The translations under genes were made by a program, and so were the position numbers. Of a stretch of DNA of 64,000 nucleotides, positions 46,452 to 58,558 are shown one piece after another. The stretch spans positions 27,962,001 through 28,026,000 of the forward strand of contig CM060731.1 of NCBI GenBank assembly GCA_030704615.1. Reading direction: 5' to 3'. Origin of the DNA: Takakia lepidozioides (lineage: Eukaryota > Streptophyta > Takakiopsida > Takakiales > Takakiaceae). The notes under the pieces were generated by a model. It was not told where the DNA came from, ran no database searches, and was given only the letters and a program-made list of their open reading frames with translations. Within the stretch, counting starts at the first letter, position 1. Each line of letters opens with the position of its first letter.

Positions 46452-48202
46452 TCAATTCCTTCTACTGCTTCGACGGCGGGTCGAAGAAGATCCTAATCCT
46501 AATGCTCCGATGAGTTGAAAATCCGGGTCACCCTCGACTTCACCACCATTGCCATGATCAGTGCTGGAATCGTCCTCCCTATCCGACCTCATATGTCCAG
46601 GCCTTTGAATCTGCAAGCGACCTCGAACCACATTTAGTTCTATCTGAGGTTGACTCCCACTCCGGTCTTGAATACCATCCACAGTATCTGACCTGTTTGT
46701 GGGCCGATCGCCTACAAAAAGTTGGACTGTTCTCTGTCGTTTATGGACTTGGGACACAATCGAAGGTTGTCTCGAAGAAGGTACCGGAGGGGGGTCTGCC
46801 CGAGATGGACCGGCATTAGATGGTCCAGCATGTGATAGAACCACGGGTTTGTTGCGCAACACGTCGATTAAGATGGAATTGTAGTGACAGGTTGTCATCA
46901 TCCGAGGCTTCAACTTCCGCTCGGTCCAATGCAGCAAAATGATGCGTGCGTGTGGAAAACAGATCAATCATGTTGCTCCTTAATGTCTGCTGTGTTGATG
47001 GGGAGCTAAATCGGTTTTGGCATTGTGGTGGAGTTGGTCGTATCGGTGAGGCATGATTCCGTCCCGTTGACTATACAATGGGTTCGACATCATCGTTTGT
47101 ATGAATAGGGTTGCGTACGTTGATCGGTCCTGGAAGTATATCACCCCTAAGCTCAATTGGGGCACTACCGGTGGCTTCAGCGTGTAGTGGGGGGCGAGGG
47201 TCGACCCCAACTTCATTTTGAGGACCATGTTCTGGGGATGACACAATTGCAGCTTCACCTTCATCTGCGATACGCACTTCTTCAAGAATGTCATCAAAGG
47301 TCGGCTGGATATAAGCATATTCCCCTGTGAATGTAAACGGATCATATGCATTTTCGGGAGCATCATCGGATCCATCTTCACTATCGGAGGTAGAGGATTT
47401 CCTCTGAGACTCAGTATCGTCACTCATCGAATCAACCTCAGAAGCAGAGTCTTCGGAATGCAAATTCCTCTCATACCATGCTGCAGCATCATCCGCTGCC
47501 CTCTCACGTAGCAGTCGGCAATTGGTATACACATACACCAATTTGTCAGCCCTCGCGAGATTCAACCTGTTGCGAATCTTGTTGTGAACAAATGAGTAAC
47601 TGCTCCAATTGCGTTCGCAAGATGATGCAGAGCACACTTGAACAAGAATACGTTTCGCAATGGGAGCCAATGTTCTTGCTCCAGCTCCAATCAGATCTCA
47701 CCATTCATGTGGCAACATATTGAGCTCTTTTGGATCCGGTATGTCCTCAAAAGGGTCGGGCGATCTGAGAAGCATTGGTACTCGGATATAGCTCTCTCTG
47801 CATGGTTCGGCGGAGCCAGTTGCATGAGCACTCGCACGAGGCCGGCCTTGGCATCAACATCGTCTCGGAGCATGGTATTGTCGAGCAGGAATGGATTGAG
47901 AAAAGTCCCCGCATAATGCAAGTCCGTTCGAACCATCGAACGACGGTCATAAAATGCATCTTCAGCACTGTCCGCAAGTTCAGGTTCCAAGGAGAAGGGA
48001 GGATGTCTCAAGGATTAGACGTGCTTATCAAGATTTTGCATTAGTAACCATGCCTTGCCCATTACTGGTTGCTTTCCATCAAACTCCCGCAAGACGATTA
48101 ACACCGGCTCTACCATATAAACAAAGTTTTCACATTTCTTCCAGAAATCATCGCTGCAAATGTTATTTCGAACTTTTCGACTTTTGCCCAATGACTTGGC
48201 TT

Positions 48203-49370
48203 GTCGTGCACCTAAGCATCGTGCCACAACATACATCGTTGTCTACCAAACGCCGAACACTTGGCCGATATCCCCTTCCACGTATAGTGACGTACCTCAA
48301 TGTGTCTCGGTGTTGGGCAATAGCAAGGTTCTCAAAAGCCATAGGCATGACTCTCTTGAACAAGTCTGCCCGCTGGGCACATGTTTGTATCCATACATCC
48401 GGATCATCAAGGTTGAGAACTATTGCAGCCTCCCTACGAATAGATGCAGGCAAATCCGGCTCTTGGCCGAAGAGAAGAAAGTAAGGTGAGAAAGAGGAAA
48501 GTGAAGCTTGTTTGCTGAACCTATAGCCCATAGCTAGCCAAGGCAGTTGAAGGTCCCAATCTCTTAGGTGTCCCTTCTGCAAACCGTACTTGCGCAAACC
48601 TCTCTTGACTGTCTGAACAACTCTCTCCGCCAAGCCATCAGCCTCGGGATGATCCCGAGAAGTAGTACAGTGATCTATCAAGGCTTGCTCACACAAAGCC
48701 TGAAACTCCCCCAAGAATTCTCTCCCCTGGTCCGTGAGTACCTCGGCTGGAGCACCAAAATGGCTAAGCACTCGATCTAAGAATGCATACGCAGCCCCTT
48801 CACTTGCCTTGTCAGCAATGCCACCAGTTCAATCCATTTGGAAAAGTGTTCCACCATCACCAGCACATACTTGTTATGGCGAATCGTCAGTGGCAATGGG
48901 CCTGCGAAGTCAAGTCTCCAACGATAGCCCAAACCCATAATGGGTAAAGGATGCAATTGTGGAGTAGGGGCGTTGAAAGAAGCCCGCACTCTATCACACA
49001 CCATGCACCTTGCCACTAACTGTTGCACATCCGTGTGCATGCCCCGCCACCAATACTACCCTTGCAGCAAACTATGTGTGCGCCGCACCCCAAAATGTCC
49101 CAACTCCTCATGGGCATGGCGTACCAATCGCATTCGTTGTGTTGGATGAGGCACAATCCTTACTCGTCCATCCTCCCATACCCGGAGTAGGTGAGTCCCT
49201 TCCCACTTGAACCTCTTGGCTCGTTGTAGGATCCGATCTCTCTCCTTAGCAGTCACACTGGCTGCTGTCTCTCTTGTACAAAGGTAGGCCAACACTGCTG
49301 CATCTTCATGCACATCCTTAGCACCACCAAGCTCCTCACTGATCTCCAGATCGTCATGCAAACAAATCCC
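48203..49370 (-). pseudogene. Ty3-type integrase (broken)
   Basis: The order on the minus strand is an HHCC zinc-binding region (about 49.15-49.01 kb: HAHEELGHFGVRRTHSLLQG, then CMVCDRVR) and the catalytic core (YRWRLDFAGPLPLTIRHNKY; VLTDQGREFLGEF; PEADGLAERVVQTVK). The core supplies Asp, Asp and Glu, with about 34 residues between the second Asp and the Glu. A C-terminal part with LRYVTIRGRGYRPSVRRL then runs on to the element's end. Damage: an in-frame TAG near 49060 (after SLLQG) and a one-base frameshift near 48810 between ELVALL and DRVLSHFG. From the family: integrase joins retroelement DNA to the host chromosome. Confidence 0.8.
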
Positions 49371-50893
49371 TCAGTCAGGTGGTTGCCAGGTAATGGGCAC
49401 TGTGTCCAAAGGAGCTAACTGAGGAGGTCCAGGTGATGTCACTGAACTCCCCTCACTCACCAATGGATAGGCCTCTTGCCATGCTTGGTGCACACACTCG
49501 CCTGCTATTCGATGCAAATTCCCAACTGTACCCCACAGTGGAATATGAACAGACACATGAGGAAGCAAATCAGCCTTGTATGCCAATTGTTTGTCCTCAT
49601 CAGGTGGTGGCCTATCATCTGCATGGCTATTGCCCTCCAAGAGCTCACCACCCCAGCCACCATCCCTGAGAATGCAGCCAATGTGGGCATCATGTTCCTA
49701 TGATCCACCGCTACATTCCCAATAAACCGCACTGGGAGCAGTGCACGTCGGCCATCTCCTGACTGCCATTCCGGCCTGTAGGATGTCGTTTCCTCCCAAA
49801 AGTCCAAAGTAAATCCCATGGGGTACAACGCAGCCCCACCAACAAACACATCATAGGACATCGCATCCGTAACAATGGCTTTAGCTCTCATGACTGAGCC
49901 GTCCGTAGGATGATCCGGCTGCAATCAAATGAAGAGCTCATGGCGTGTAATCCCTCGTGCCTTCTCTGAACCGCCCAAAGATGTTTGAATTTGGAAAGGG
50001 CAAGGCTCCAAATCCGCCTCTGTAAGGCCCAAGCCTGCAATTGTTGTTATTCCCAACAACAATGGCTGTGCTCCTGAGTCCAACAAGACTCGCAGTGGCC
50101 TATACCTCCTCCCGGCTGGACCACCCAACTGAAACACACCATCTTGATTGTCCACCAGGACTACCCCAGGAGTCACCATACTGCACTCAATGGCTGGCCT
50201 AGCTGACAACTCCTGCAACATTGCAGCTGCCACTTGCCATGGCGCAGCTATGGCTGTCTTCACCCTTGAATCCAGGGCATCCATGCACTGCACCTGATCC
50301 GTTATCCCCACAAATAGTGCCGATGCATCACCACTCTCACATAGTGCAGTTGTCAGTCTAAACACTGAAGCTGGCCGCATCCCCGACCTTGCAATTGTCG
50401 TGGCAGAAAACAATGGAGCTTGACAAATTGCCGTAGCCGCCCCCAACAATGTACTGGCTGCACCTTGCTTTGCAGTACCACCCACTGGCGTTTTCCGAGC
50501 CATACCAACTCTCCCCAATGACACTGGCTCTACCTCTGACACACTTGGGCGATCGGGTGCCATCGATGACATAGTTGGCACTGTCTCAGCCAATGTGAAA
50601 GACTGTGGAAGCCTTGTCTGCCGACTTGCTTCCCCTCTTTGTGGATCAAAATCCACATCCGCTCCTCTTGACTTAGGAGCACGCATTGCTGCTCGAGTGA
50701 CAGCAGCTGCAGAGTCCACATGCAATGGTCCTGCAAGTGCGGCTCCACACATGAAGCCCATACCAATCTGGTCTTCCCTAGGCATAGGAGGTTGTGCAGG
50801 TGGGGCTTGAACCTCAGGCTTTGGAGCTGGCGCAACATGAGTAGTTGCCATGGTAGCAAGACGTTGCTCTAGCTGGGCAAGCCTATCTACCAT
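49371..50893 (-). pseudogene. Ty3-type aspartic protease and following linker (broken)
   Basis: A 322-codon frame on the minus strand (50893-49925) begins MVDRLAQLEQRLATM after the zinc-knuckle region. It contains the retropepsin-type LRVLLDSGAQPLLLGITTI, with Asp-Ser-Gly as catalytic motif. Beyond its stop the sequence continues (49924-49505) with SYDVFVGGAALYPMGFTLDF and RPEWQSGDGRRALLPVRFI, then after a frameshift to 49371. I expect reverse transcriptase and RNase H here in an autonomous element, but no recognisable motif of either is present before the integrase begins. Confidence 0.7.
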
Positions 50894-52188
50894 GCCTTGG
50901 TCATGACCTTGACCGTGATCCTGTGCTCCTTGGTTTTGGTTACGACCTCCACCACAACCTCTGCCTCCTCTACCTCTCTGGACAACATTGCCTCGTCCTC
51001 AGCCACCATTGTTCCCTTGGAACTGGCCTGGCCGTAGCTCAGGATACAAGTCATAACAATGGGTCTCTTCATGCCCATACTTGCCACAAATGCCTACACT
51101 GTAGTTGTGTAGGCTGTGTCTGTACCGGCCTTTTGCCTCTCTTTGGGCAATCTCTCTTAACATGGGGTCCTCCACAATCCCAACATGTCACTTCCGACTG
51201 TTGTTGGCCTGAGAATGAAGGAAGTGACCTCTGCAATTGAGATCCTCTCTGTCCTTCCTTGGGTTTTGCCTAAGCCCCACTTTGTTGTGTCTCCTTACAA
51301 ACCCCACTATGACCACTCGCTCCTCCACCATATTGAGCTCTATCCGCTCTGCCAGCAAAAACATGTTTGCTAAGGTGGGTTGGGCCACTTGTAGGATAGT
51401 TGCATCCCGCACCCTTCTCCTCAGCTCTTTGTCCAATATCCCATACCAGAATTGGACTGCCTGAGCTTCTGTAACCCTTTGGGTTACATTTATCAAGCGC
51501 CTCATGCGAGTGTAAGTCTCCCTCAAACTCTCAGTAGACCTTCGTTGGAACTCTTGCAAGCTCCGCAACTTCTCTGTCCTTATCCCTTGGTAGTTTCTCC
51601 TTAACTCCTCGAAGAACTCCACAACTGGGTTAAAGGCAGGCACGGGTATTGGTGCTGCAGCAAGAGCTTGGGTGGACTTCCCAGCTCCTGTTCCACTTGA
51701 CGTCCCAGTACTGCTTGCAGAAGTTGCCGGTGTAGCTGCCGGTGTAGCTGCCGGTGTCACCACTGCCCTTGTGCCTCTAGTGATGGAGACATAGTCAGGT
51801 GACCAATACACCCGCCATTCCTCAATCTCCACCTCATGTCCCCGCCTAAACTCATGGTAGTCATCCATGGGCGGCCCCTCAAGGTGCTGAAACAGCCCCT
51901 TCCACGTCATAAAAGGCGTAAATAGTTGTGGATTGCGCATCTGCTGCAAATCACACCAACTATCAAACTTTTGTATGAAGTCATCAAGCTCGACGGTGCC
52001 CACAGCTCCAGAGTACCTACGTGGCCCCTTGGTAGCTCCATACATCTCTTCCATCGTGTCCCACAACAATGGCACGGAAATGGCTTACACCCTCGGCGAG
52101 AATCCTCATAACTCTGAGTCTGAACCTTCCTCAGAAGACACTCAAGGTGAAGGTGGCCTAAACCGCACACCTCGTCTTGTATACCCAC
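50894..52188 (-). pseudogene. Ty3-type gag with CCHC zinc knuckle (broken)
   Basis: The frame at 52075-51188 on the minus strand has the gag capsid pattern: FIQKFDSWCDLQQMRNPQLF, EFFEELRRNYQGIRTEKLR, LRETYTRMRRLINVTQRV and WYGILDKELRRRVRD. It is followed at 51190-51140 by a zinc knuckle, CWDCGGPHVKRDC, one residue shorter than the usual CCHC spacing. A second, incomplete knuckle (ICGKYGHEETHC) lies in another frame near 51.09 kb, which implies a frameshift. From the family: gag forms the virus-like particle that packages element RNA. Confidence 0.75.
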
Positions 52189-52319
52189 TAGTATCGCCGG
52201 TGCTCATACTGGCACTCTCCTCAGCAACTGGTGGCACCTCTGTGATGAAAACTCACAACCACATCTGTTGTAAACCTATCTCTAAACCCCCTTTCCACAA
52301 GGTAACCGGGTAGAGAACC

Positions 52320-55117
52320 TGTTGCGGCTTATGGCTTAGACTACTAGGTTCGTAACATAAACCTGCACCTGCATCTACCGCAAGCACTCCTATGGTCTGT
52401 TGGTCATCAACCCAGCCTCACCATAAGATAAACAATGATGGTCTGACTGGTCATCACCCCAGCCTCATCACCGACAGCACGCTCTAGGCCGGTGATCAAA
52501 TCCGGACCAACCTCCTATAAAAACAAGCGCCCACACAAAGCTAACATGGCGCACAGTCAAGCATGCAGGTGTGGAGGGGATCCAAACACAAGAAAATGAA
52601 TACAGCAACTCCCCCACACCAAAAACACTCCACAGTGTCGCTCCTGCAATGACACCCCAGCCCAAACCCGGACTGACTCTTGCCTCCACCTACGGAAAGG
52701 TTTTGGCCTACAGAGAGGGTGGAAGATTACAAGGAAGAGAGACTAAAGCAATTCCTATCACAGCATGCTCTCATCCCACTACCCTATCTCCACACACTCT
52801 TGCTTGAACAATAGACAAGACTACCTTTCAAGGGTCTCTCAAATAACTCTCCAAGAGCCCTCAAGAATATGTCTCTCAAACAATCTCACTAAGGCTCCCA
52901 ATCCTTGCATGATGGGACTCCAAAACAGTACACCAAGGCCCCAAGCTTGCCAAAACTTAGCCCTCGAGGACCCCAATAGTCCCTCACACAAGTCGCCAAA
53001 GACTCCTCAAGCTCGCCAAATATTGGCCTCCAAGGACCCCAAATAGTCCTCCAAAGAACTCCAAATGGTCCTCCAAGGACCCCAAACAGTCCTCCAAGGA
53101 CTCCCAATGGTCCTCCAAACAGTCCTCCAAGGACTCCCTATGGTCCTCCAAATGGTCCTCCAAAGACCCCAAACAGTCCTCCAATGACTCCCAATGGTCC
53201 TCCAAATAGTCCTCCAAGGACTCCGAATGGTCCTCCAAATGGTCCTCCAAGGACCCCAAACAGTCCTCCAAGGACTCTTCCTATATCACCATATTCCCAA
53301 TGCGTTCCCGATGTGTTCCCAAGTTCCCAATAAGTTCCCAATAAGTTCCCAAAGTTCCCTAGGAATATTCCCAAGAATATGCCATATTATTCCCCCAGTA
53401 TTCCCATGGGCCTATACGTATTCCCCTTGTATTCCCCTTAGGAATAGCCATTTCCCCCTCATAGAGTAGTTCAGTTCCCCCCAGGGTTTAGCCATTTCCC
53501 CCTAGGCTTTAGCCACTTCCCCCTCTATTTCCTTTGAGGTTTAGCCTTACCAAGCTAGGGTTTGTGCTCCTTGGGGCTCTATGCTTAATCCCCTCAAGCA
53601 TCCATGAATTCTATGGGGTACCAAGGCAAATTCCCTTGATTTTCTTTACCTTAAGCTACTCAAGCTTGTCTCCAACTCAACCAGCAATGCATTGGCCACA
53701 CAACAAGCTCAATTTCTCATTGGAACTCAAAATCAAGCTTGTACCTCCTTTGGCAAGCCACCAAGTTGTCTCATCTCAAGCCTTGGTCATTGAAGCTCCC
53801 TTCACTTGCTAGCTCAAGAGCCACTCCTCTCAAGCTTGCTCAAGCCAAAAGCATGCTCCATACATGCATCACTTCATACACAAGGGAATCAACTTGCTCC
53901 CTTTACCTTCTAGCTCTCCTCAAGCTTGAAATTGGAAGCCACACTTGGGAAGCATGATCCACATAAACATCACTTGCTTGATCAACCATCCACCACAAAA
54001 CTTAAGCCAAAAGGGAATGAATACATAAGCTTCACCTTCCCCTTCCTTGTCTTGTCACATGCTAATGTATGGTTGAAGTTGTTATGCATGCCTTGAGCCA
54101 CAATCTCCAATGATCTCCCACATGTGCTTCAAGCTCTTCAATGCTCTAGGCTTGGTTTCACATCATCATGGATAGATTTTTCACCCATATGCTTCCTTTC
54201 AAACCTCTTTTCCTAATGCTCTCCAAGTGTTTGCCTTTGTTGTCTTCAAGCCCAAGCCTATGTAGCTCCTTGGCTTCTCTTCCACAACATCCACAATTGA
54301 GCTTGCTTAACCCTAGATTGATAGTGACATGAGTACTAACAATCATTTAGTTGCTCTCCACAAGCCATGGCACACACCATTGACTCCATAATGCATTGAA
54401 AAGATTCTCAAACCCTAGAATCCATGCTTCCACACACACAAGACTTCCCTCTTGCAATCATTGCAAATCTTGTGGCAACAAGCTCCTTCTTGAGCTCTCC
54501 AACACATTGGTGTAACACCACAAGTACCTTTCCTTGCAAAGGCTTGTGATCTACAAGAGCTCCATCTTTGAGCTCTCCACCTACTTAGGGCAAAGAAATA
54601 TCTCTCAAAGCCCTAACACCACAAAGATTTTTCTTTGCAATATATGCAACACCTTGCAACACAAGAGCTATCTTCCCAAGCTCTTCAACACACAAGTGCT
54701 AAATTAACCCTTACACTCCGCACTCACAAGCATAAGGTCATCTTCTTGTAGTGATAATGAAAGTGAACACAAGGGAAACACTCCACTCATGAATCCACTC
54801 AATCACATAAACTAAGTCAAGCCAAGGGCACTTTTGCTAAAGGAATCCACCCTACAAAGCCCTCACCACACTCATACTCAATACCTAGAGCTATGGAGGT
54901 GGGAGAGGCTCATGGAGGCTCAACTATAAGAAGATGAGCCCTCCTCAACGCTCACAAGGGGAAAACCCATCCCCATGTCCCAAGTGAGGTTTGACACCTC
55001 ACTTGGCATGTGAGACCAAATGAAGTTCCAACACACAAAATACAAATATAAATATCCAAAATGTCCTAGTTAACTAGAAGTAGGTAATTCTAGTTAACCA
55101 TGACTAAAACCATGACA
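52320..55117 (-). repeat. Noncoding 5' LTR/leader of the nested element
   Basis: This 2.8-kb stretch has no coding frame of note. On the element's strand it starts TGTCATGG and includes a palindrome near 55.06-55.10 kb (TAACTAG...CTAGTTA) and another near 54.98-55.02 kb (CAAGTGAGGTG...CACCTCACTTG). Where the LTR ends and the leader begins cannot be fixed: no primer-binding site was recognised and there is no 3' LTR to compare. Confidence 0.5.
53031..53275. repeat. CCTCCAAGGAC minisatellite in the element leader
   Basis: Short units of the form GGTCCTCCAAGGACCCCAAA and CAGTCCTCCAAGGACTCC alternate irregularly with a period near 24 (12-base half-units). More degenerate units extend to about 52.9 kb, and TTCCCAATAAG-type repeats follow to 53.4 kb. 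Confidence 0.85.
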
Positions 55118-56305
55118 GGCTTTTCTGGAGTCCCGCAATGTCCGTGTGTAAACATCCCATTGATGATCGATGATGGTGTGTTCCAGACTGCTCTTCACCA
55201 TCACCAACCAATCCACCATCAAGAAGTTAGTGGCAAAACAAGTTTCGCCTGGATTTGGAGCTGGTGTTGGTGTGTAATTGGGTTTGTGCCTCCTATATAT
55301 TGCCAAAGGGATGTGGTGTGTGCGGATGTACGACACAACAGTCTTCGCTCGCTTGACAAGTTGTTTCACCCACTGTTCTTTTCCCCAATCTTCCAAAAGG
55401 AGGTCAAGGATATGAGCAGCACAACCTTGATAGTACATATGGGGATAACGTGCCAACAACATGTCTGCATTGTTTCTCATGTTAGCGGCATTGTCTGTGC
55501 ATATTTGCACGATTCTATCACTTCCGACCTGTTCAATGAAGTCCGTCAATAGTTGGCATTGATAACGTCCATCTTTCTTCTCGCCGCTAGTGTCGACCGA
55601 TCCCAAGAATTATTCCCCAGCTGGACATACGAGCATGACATTGAACAACGGTTTGTTTGTAACAGAACTCCAACCATCGGCACATATAGTGCTTCCATAT
55701 TTTCTGATGCACTCGCCCGTCCTATCGTTGACCTTTTGGGTAAGCTCGGTCATGGCGTCTTCTAGCAATCATGTGCGGAGATTGTGACATCTAAGTCGGA
55801 GGCATGTACGTGGATCTGGACTCCGAGGTTGCTCTAACGGCAGAAACAAATGCCGAAAGCCTTGCCATATTAAATAGTATGTTGGCCTCGAAGAAAAACT
55901 GCGTCCATTTTTTATCCAACTATCTTTTCGCAGATAAGTTAAGACCTTCATGCATGGATTGCTGTCGTAATCCTCTACTCCGTTGAAGTGTAGGGGTACA
56001 AAGAGGTGTTGAAGTAGGTGTTGCTCTGGCACAACCCACTTGTCCAAGGACACCCGAAGCCTCACAAGAGTCGCCATGGGTACTAATCGGGGCATCTTGA
56101 CGGGAAGATGGAGTGTTCTGCTCAGAGGTCATGTCCAGATTCAAAGATATTGGAATATTGCCTCCACACTGTACAAAAAATGGCTTCTTACCCGCATAGA
56201 TGCTTTAGGGCATAAACCCACCCCAGCGCTCTTTACACCTTTATAGCCGAGGTGAGCGAGCAACCGATCCTTACGATAAGAAATCTTTAATCCACATAGA
56301 TTGCA

Positions 56306-56493
56306 CTCAACACTACAAGTGGCACTGACAGTGTTCGGGATTGCCGTATATCAAGGGCTCAATTCCTCCCTTATCTTCACCCAATATCCACTCCTCTGGG
56401 ACCTAGCGATGTAAGCAACAAAAAATAGTCATCTATAAATGAACGTGTTGTGAATGTAGAGTGCAATGCGATAGCCCAACACTTCTACATTTG
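56306..56493. other. hAT 5' flank next to the CACTA left end
   Basis: No gene recognised. This short stretch separates the hAT zinc-finger region from the CACTA-type terminus at 56494. The true hAT terminal repeat was not identified. Confidence 0.35.
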
Positions 56494-56511
56494 CACTAGT
56501 ATAGATTAACG

Positions 56512-57160
56512 TTTTTATGACTACGGATATCACTGCATTTGCAGTGATAAGTGCTTTTACAACTACCTCACTCTACAGTGACAAACACGAAGTCAATTCT
56601 ACCATGACTACGGAGTGATAAGTGCAAAGTCATGGTCGTCACTGAGGACGTGGCATGGGATAGTGATGCAGGGTTTGGTGATGTAGTCATAACAGAAATA
56701 ACTACATGACTGTAAGTTATGACTACATCACTACAGCATTGTGCCTATATGGAGAGGCTTGTGCGTGACACGTGGGATCCTTGGGATTTGACATGTGTGA
56801 CCATATGGTACAGTGGACTACACGACTACACGACTACATGTCATGACTAACAAGATAACTACAGTACTACAGAGGTCCGCCTACATGGATAGTTGTCTGC
56901 ATGACACACGTAATCCCTCTGCTATGACACATGTCCAAATCGTGGGATGGAGTATAGTGATGTAGGCGTAACTTTATGACTACATGACTACATTGTGTGA
57001 CTACACTGATGACTACATAACTACTCAGTACATCGCTGAGGATGACATGTGGCACATTTCCTGAATACATGTATGACTACATTACTATGGGTGTGACTAT
57101 ATCACTACAACACTACAAATGTCACGTGGTCTTGTTGGAGTATGTGTGAATGACACGTGT
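56512..57160. repeat. Subterminal ATGACTAC/GTAGTCAT repeats
   Basis: The motif ATGACTACATGACTAC, its single half-units and inverse copies recur many times (for example near 56700-56725, 56818-56850, 56975-57020 and 57070-57110). They are mixed with CACTACA. Direct and inverted copies alternate, as in arrays bound by En/Spm TNPA-type proteins. Confidence 0.65.
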
Positions 57161-57693
57161 AGGTCATGTAGATTTTAAAATTTGTTATATATTATTCAAT
57201 TTCAAATGACTAATTTAAATAGTAAATTAAAGTAAATTAATATGAAATTTAAACAAACCATGTGGAGCTCTCATAAGCACAACAATTGGCAAAGCAATTG
57301 GCCCTCTATATCAAGACACGCCCCCTCTGCAGGGAAGGAGAGCCTGCATTAATCTTCCAATGACCAAAGAGTGGACCCCCAACCTTGCTGGCAGTTGCAA
57401 AGTGTGACAAAGAAAGATTCTACCACCAACCCTGTTGCATAGACTGACAGAAGCACCAATATCATACAGTCTGAAAGACAACTACAATCAAACATGTCAT
57501 CCATAGAAACAGTAACATCACAATCACAACACACACATTCATGTGGTGTTCGAACCAGTCTTTGTATATAAATTCACAAAATATGCTTCATTGTTCAATC
57601 ACAATGTCGCTAAACACTTACCTGGAAAAAACTAGATTCAACAGATACTGCTAGAAGTAAGGGCTTTATTGACAAACAAAGCAGTAGAACTTC
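57161..57693. other. 3' flank of the TNP1-like gene
   Basis: No gene recognised. An AT-rich stretch (57160-57260) is followed by unique sequence that is probably the 3' UTR of the minus-strand TNP1-like gene. Confidence 0.4.
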
Positions 57694-58558
57694 CTAAACC
57701 TCTTGTCTCAGTAGCTTCAAACTCCAAAGTGTCGTGCTTCCTACCACATCCCCCAACACAGTATGTTTCTTAACATCGTTGAGATATGGTAAATGAGCGT
57801 TAGTGATGTATGCATCTTTGATGTATATAGCCGCATACTCAGCTGGCACATCAGGGTAGCCCTCACTTACCTTGCAGCCTTGCAGAGAACATATAATCCC
57901 CGATCCAACCTTTGTCCGTTTGGACATCACGTTAAGGAGCCGAACTTGGTCTCCTACCTTAAACTGTCATCCCAGCACCCACCAGCAAAAATAATGAGTG
58001 AAAATACCATGCACGCTAGACCACGGAGGTCCAAGCATTATAGTACTTAAGTACCGGGAGGGGGGCTGCAACTATTAATAGTGATGGATGGAGGGAGGAA
58101 GGGTAGGCAGGAAGGTCTACAGCCAACAAGTTACAGCAAACAACATACATACACACACCCACATTTCAATTTCGTTCTCTCTACCTACCTACCCAAAAGG
58201 CTATGCCAAACACAAGGTCTTATGAGTACTTTCTGTACCTATCCTTGGCAATAAACTGAAGTAAATCCCTCACAATGGTCTCCCACTGGATGCGGAGTCT
58301 ATGACCACAAGGATACAACAAATGTGAAGGACGGTAGTCTACACTCCAGTGGCCACATAAACAAAATTGGAAAAGAAGGTCATGGACTTACACCAAGCTG
58401 ACTTTCAGGCGGCTGCAAGAACTGCTTGAGAGGGCTACTTTCCAGCTCCTCTGCTGACTTGTTGACAACATAGAGCCGCTTCATCATAGGTCCCTATATC
58501 ACAAACCATTGCAATTTCTTCAGTGGCATTACAACCTGAAATACACTAGTTACATAGC

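Larger units (their letters stand above)
48202..55117 (-). mobile_element. Nested Ty3-type LTR element, RT-less and 3'-truncated
   Basis: The insert lies inside the hAT coding region. It is flanked by the 4-bp repeat GGCT on the plus strand (48198-48201 and 55118-55121), and its ends read TGTC...GACA on the coding strand. The 5' part (52.3-55.12 kb) is noncoding and LTR/leader-like, beginning TGTCATGGTTTTAGTCATGG. Coding order on the minus strand is gag, zinc knuckle, aspartic protease, then integrase. No reverse transcriptase or RNase H is seen between protease and integrase. The integrase frame reaches almost to the end at 48202, leaving no room for a normal 3' LTR. The two LTRs could not be matched to each other. 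Confidence 0.7.
46452..56305 (-). pseudogene. hAT-family transposase pseudogene split by a nested retroelement
   Basis: On the minus strand the order is as expected for a plant hAT transposase. A BED-type zinc finger comes first (56305-56209, CNLCGLKISYRKDRLLAHLG). It is followed by a DUF659-like region (55.77-55.12 kb, with STICADGWSSVTNKPLFNVM and CTDNAANMRNNADML). The middle region (48.20-47.69 kb) contains SDDFWKKCENFVYMVEPVLI and REFDGKQPVMG. The hAT dimerisation region is at about 47.67 kb (ASSCERNWSSYSFVHNKIRN). A low-complexity tail ends at 46452. In-frame stops lie at 55769-55771, 55610-55612 and 47071-47073, with frameshifts as well, so it is dead. A retroelement at 48202-55117 lies between DSRKA and KSLGKSRK; removing it restores the frame. 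From the family: cut-and-paste transposase. Confidence 0.82.
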
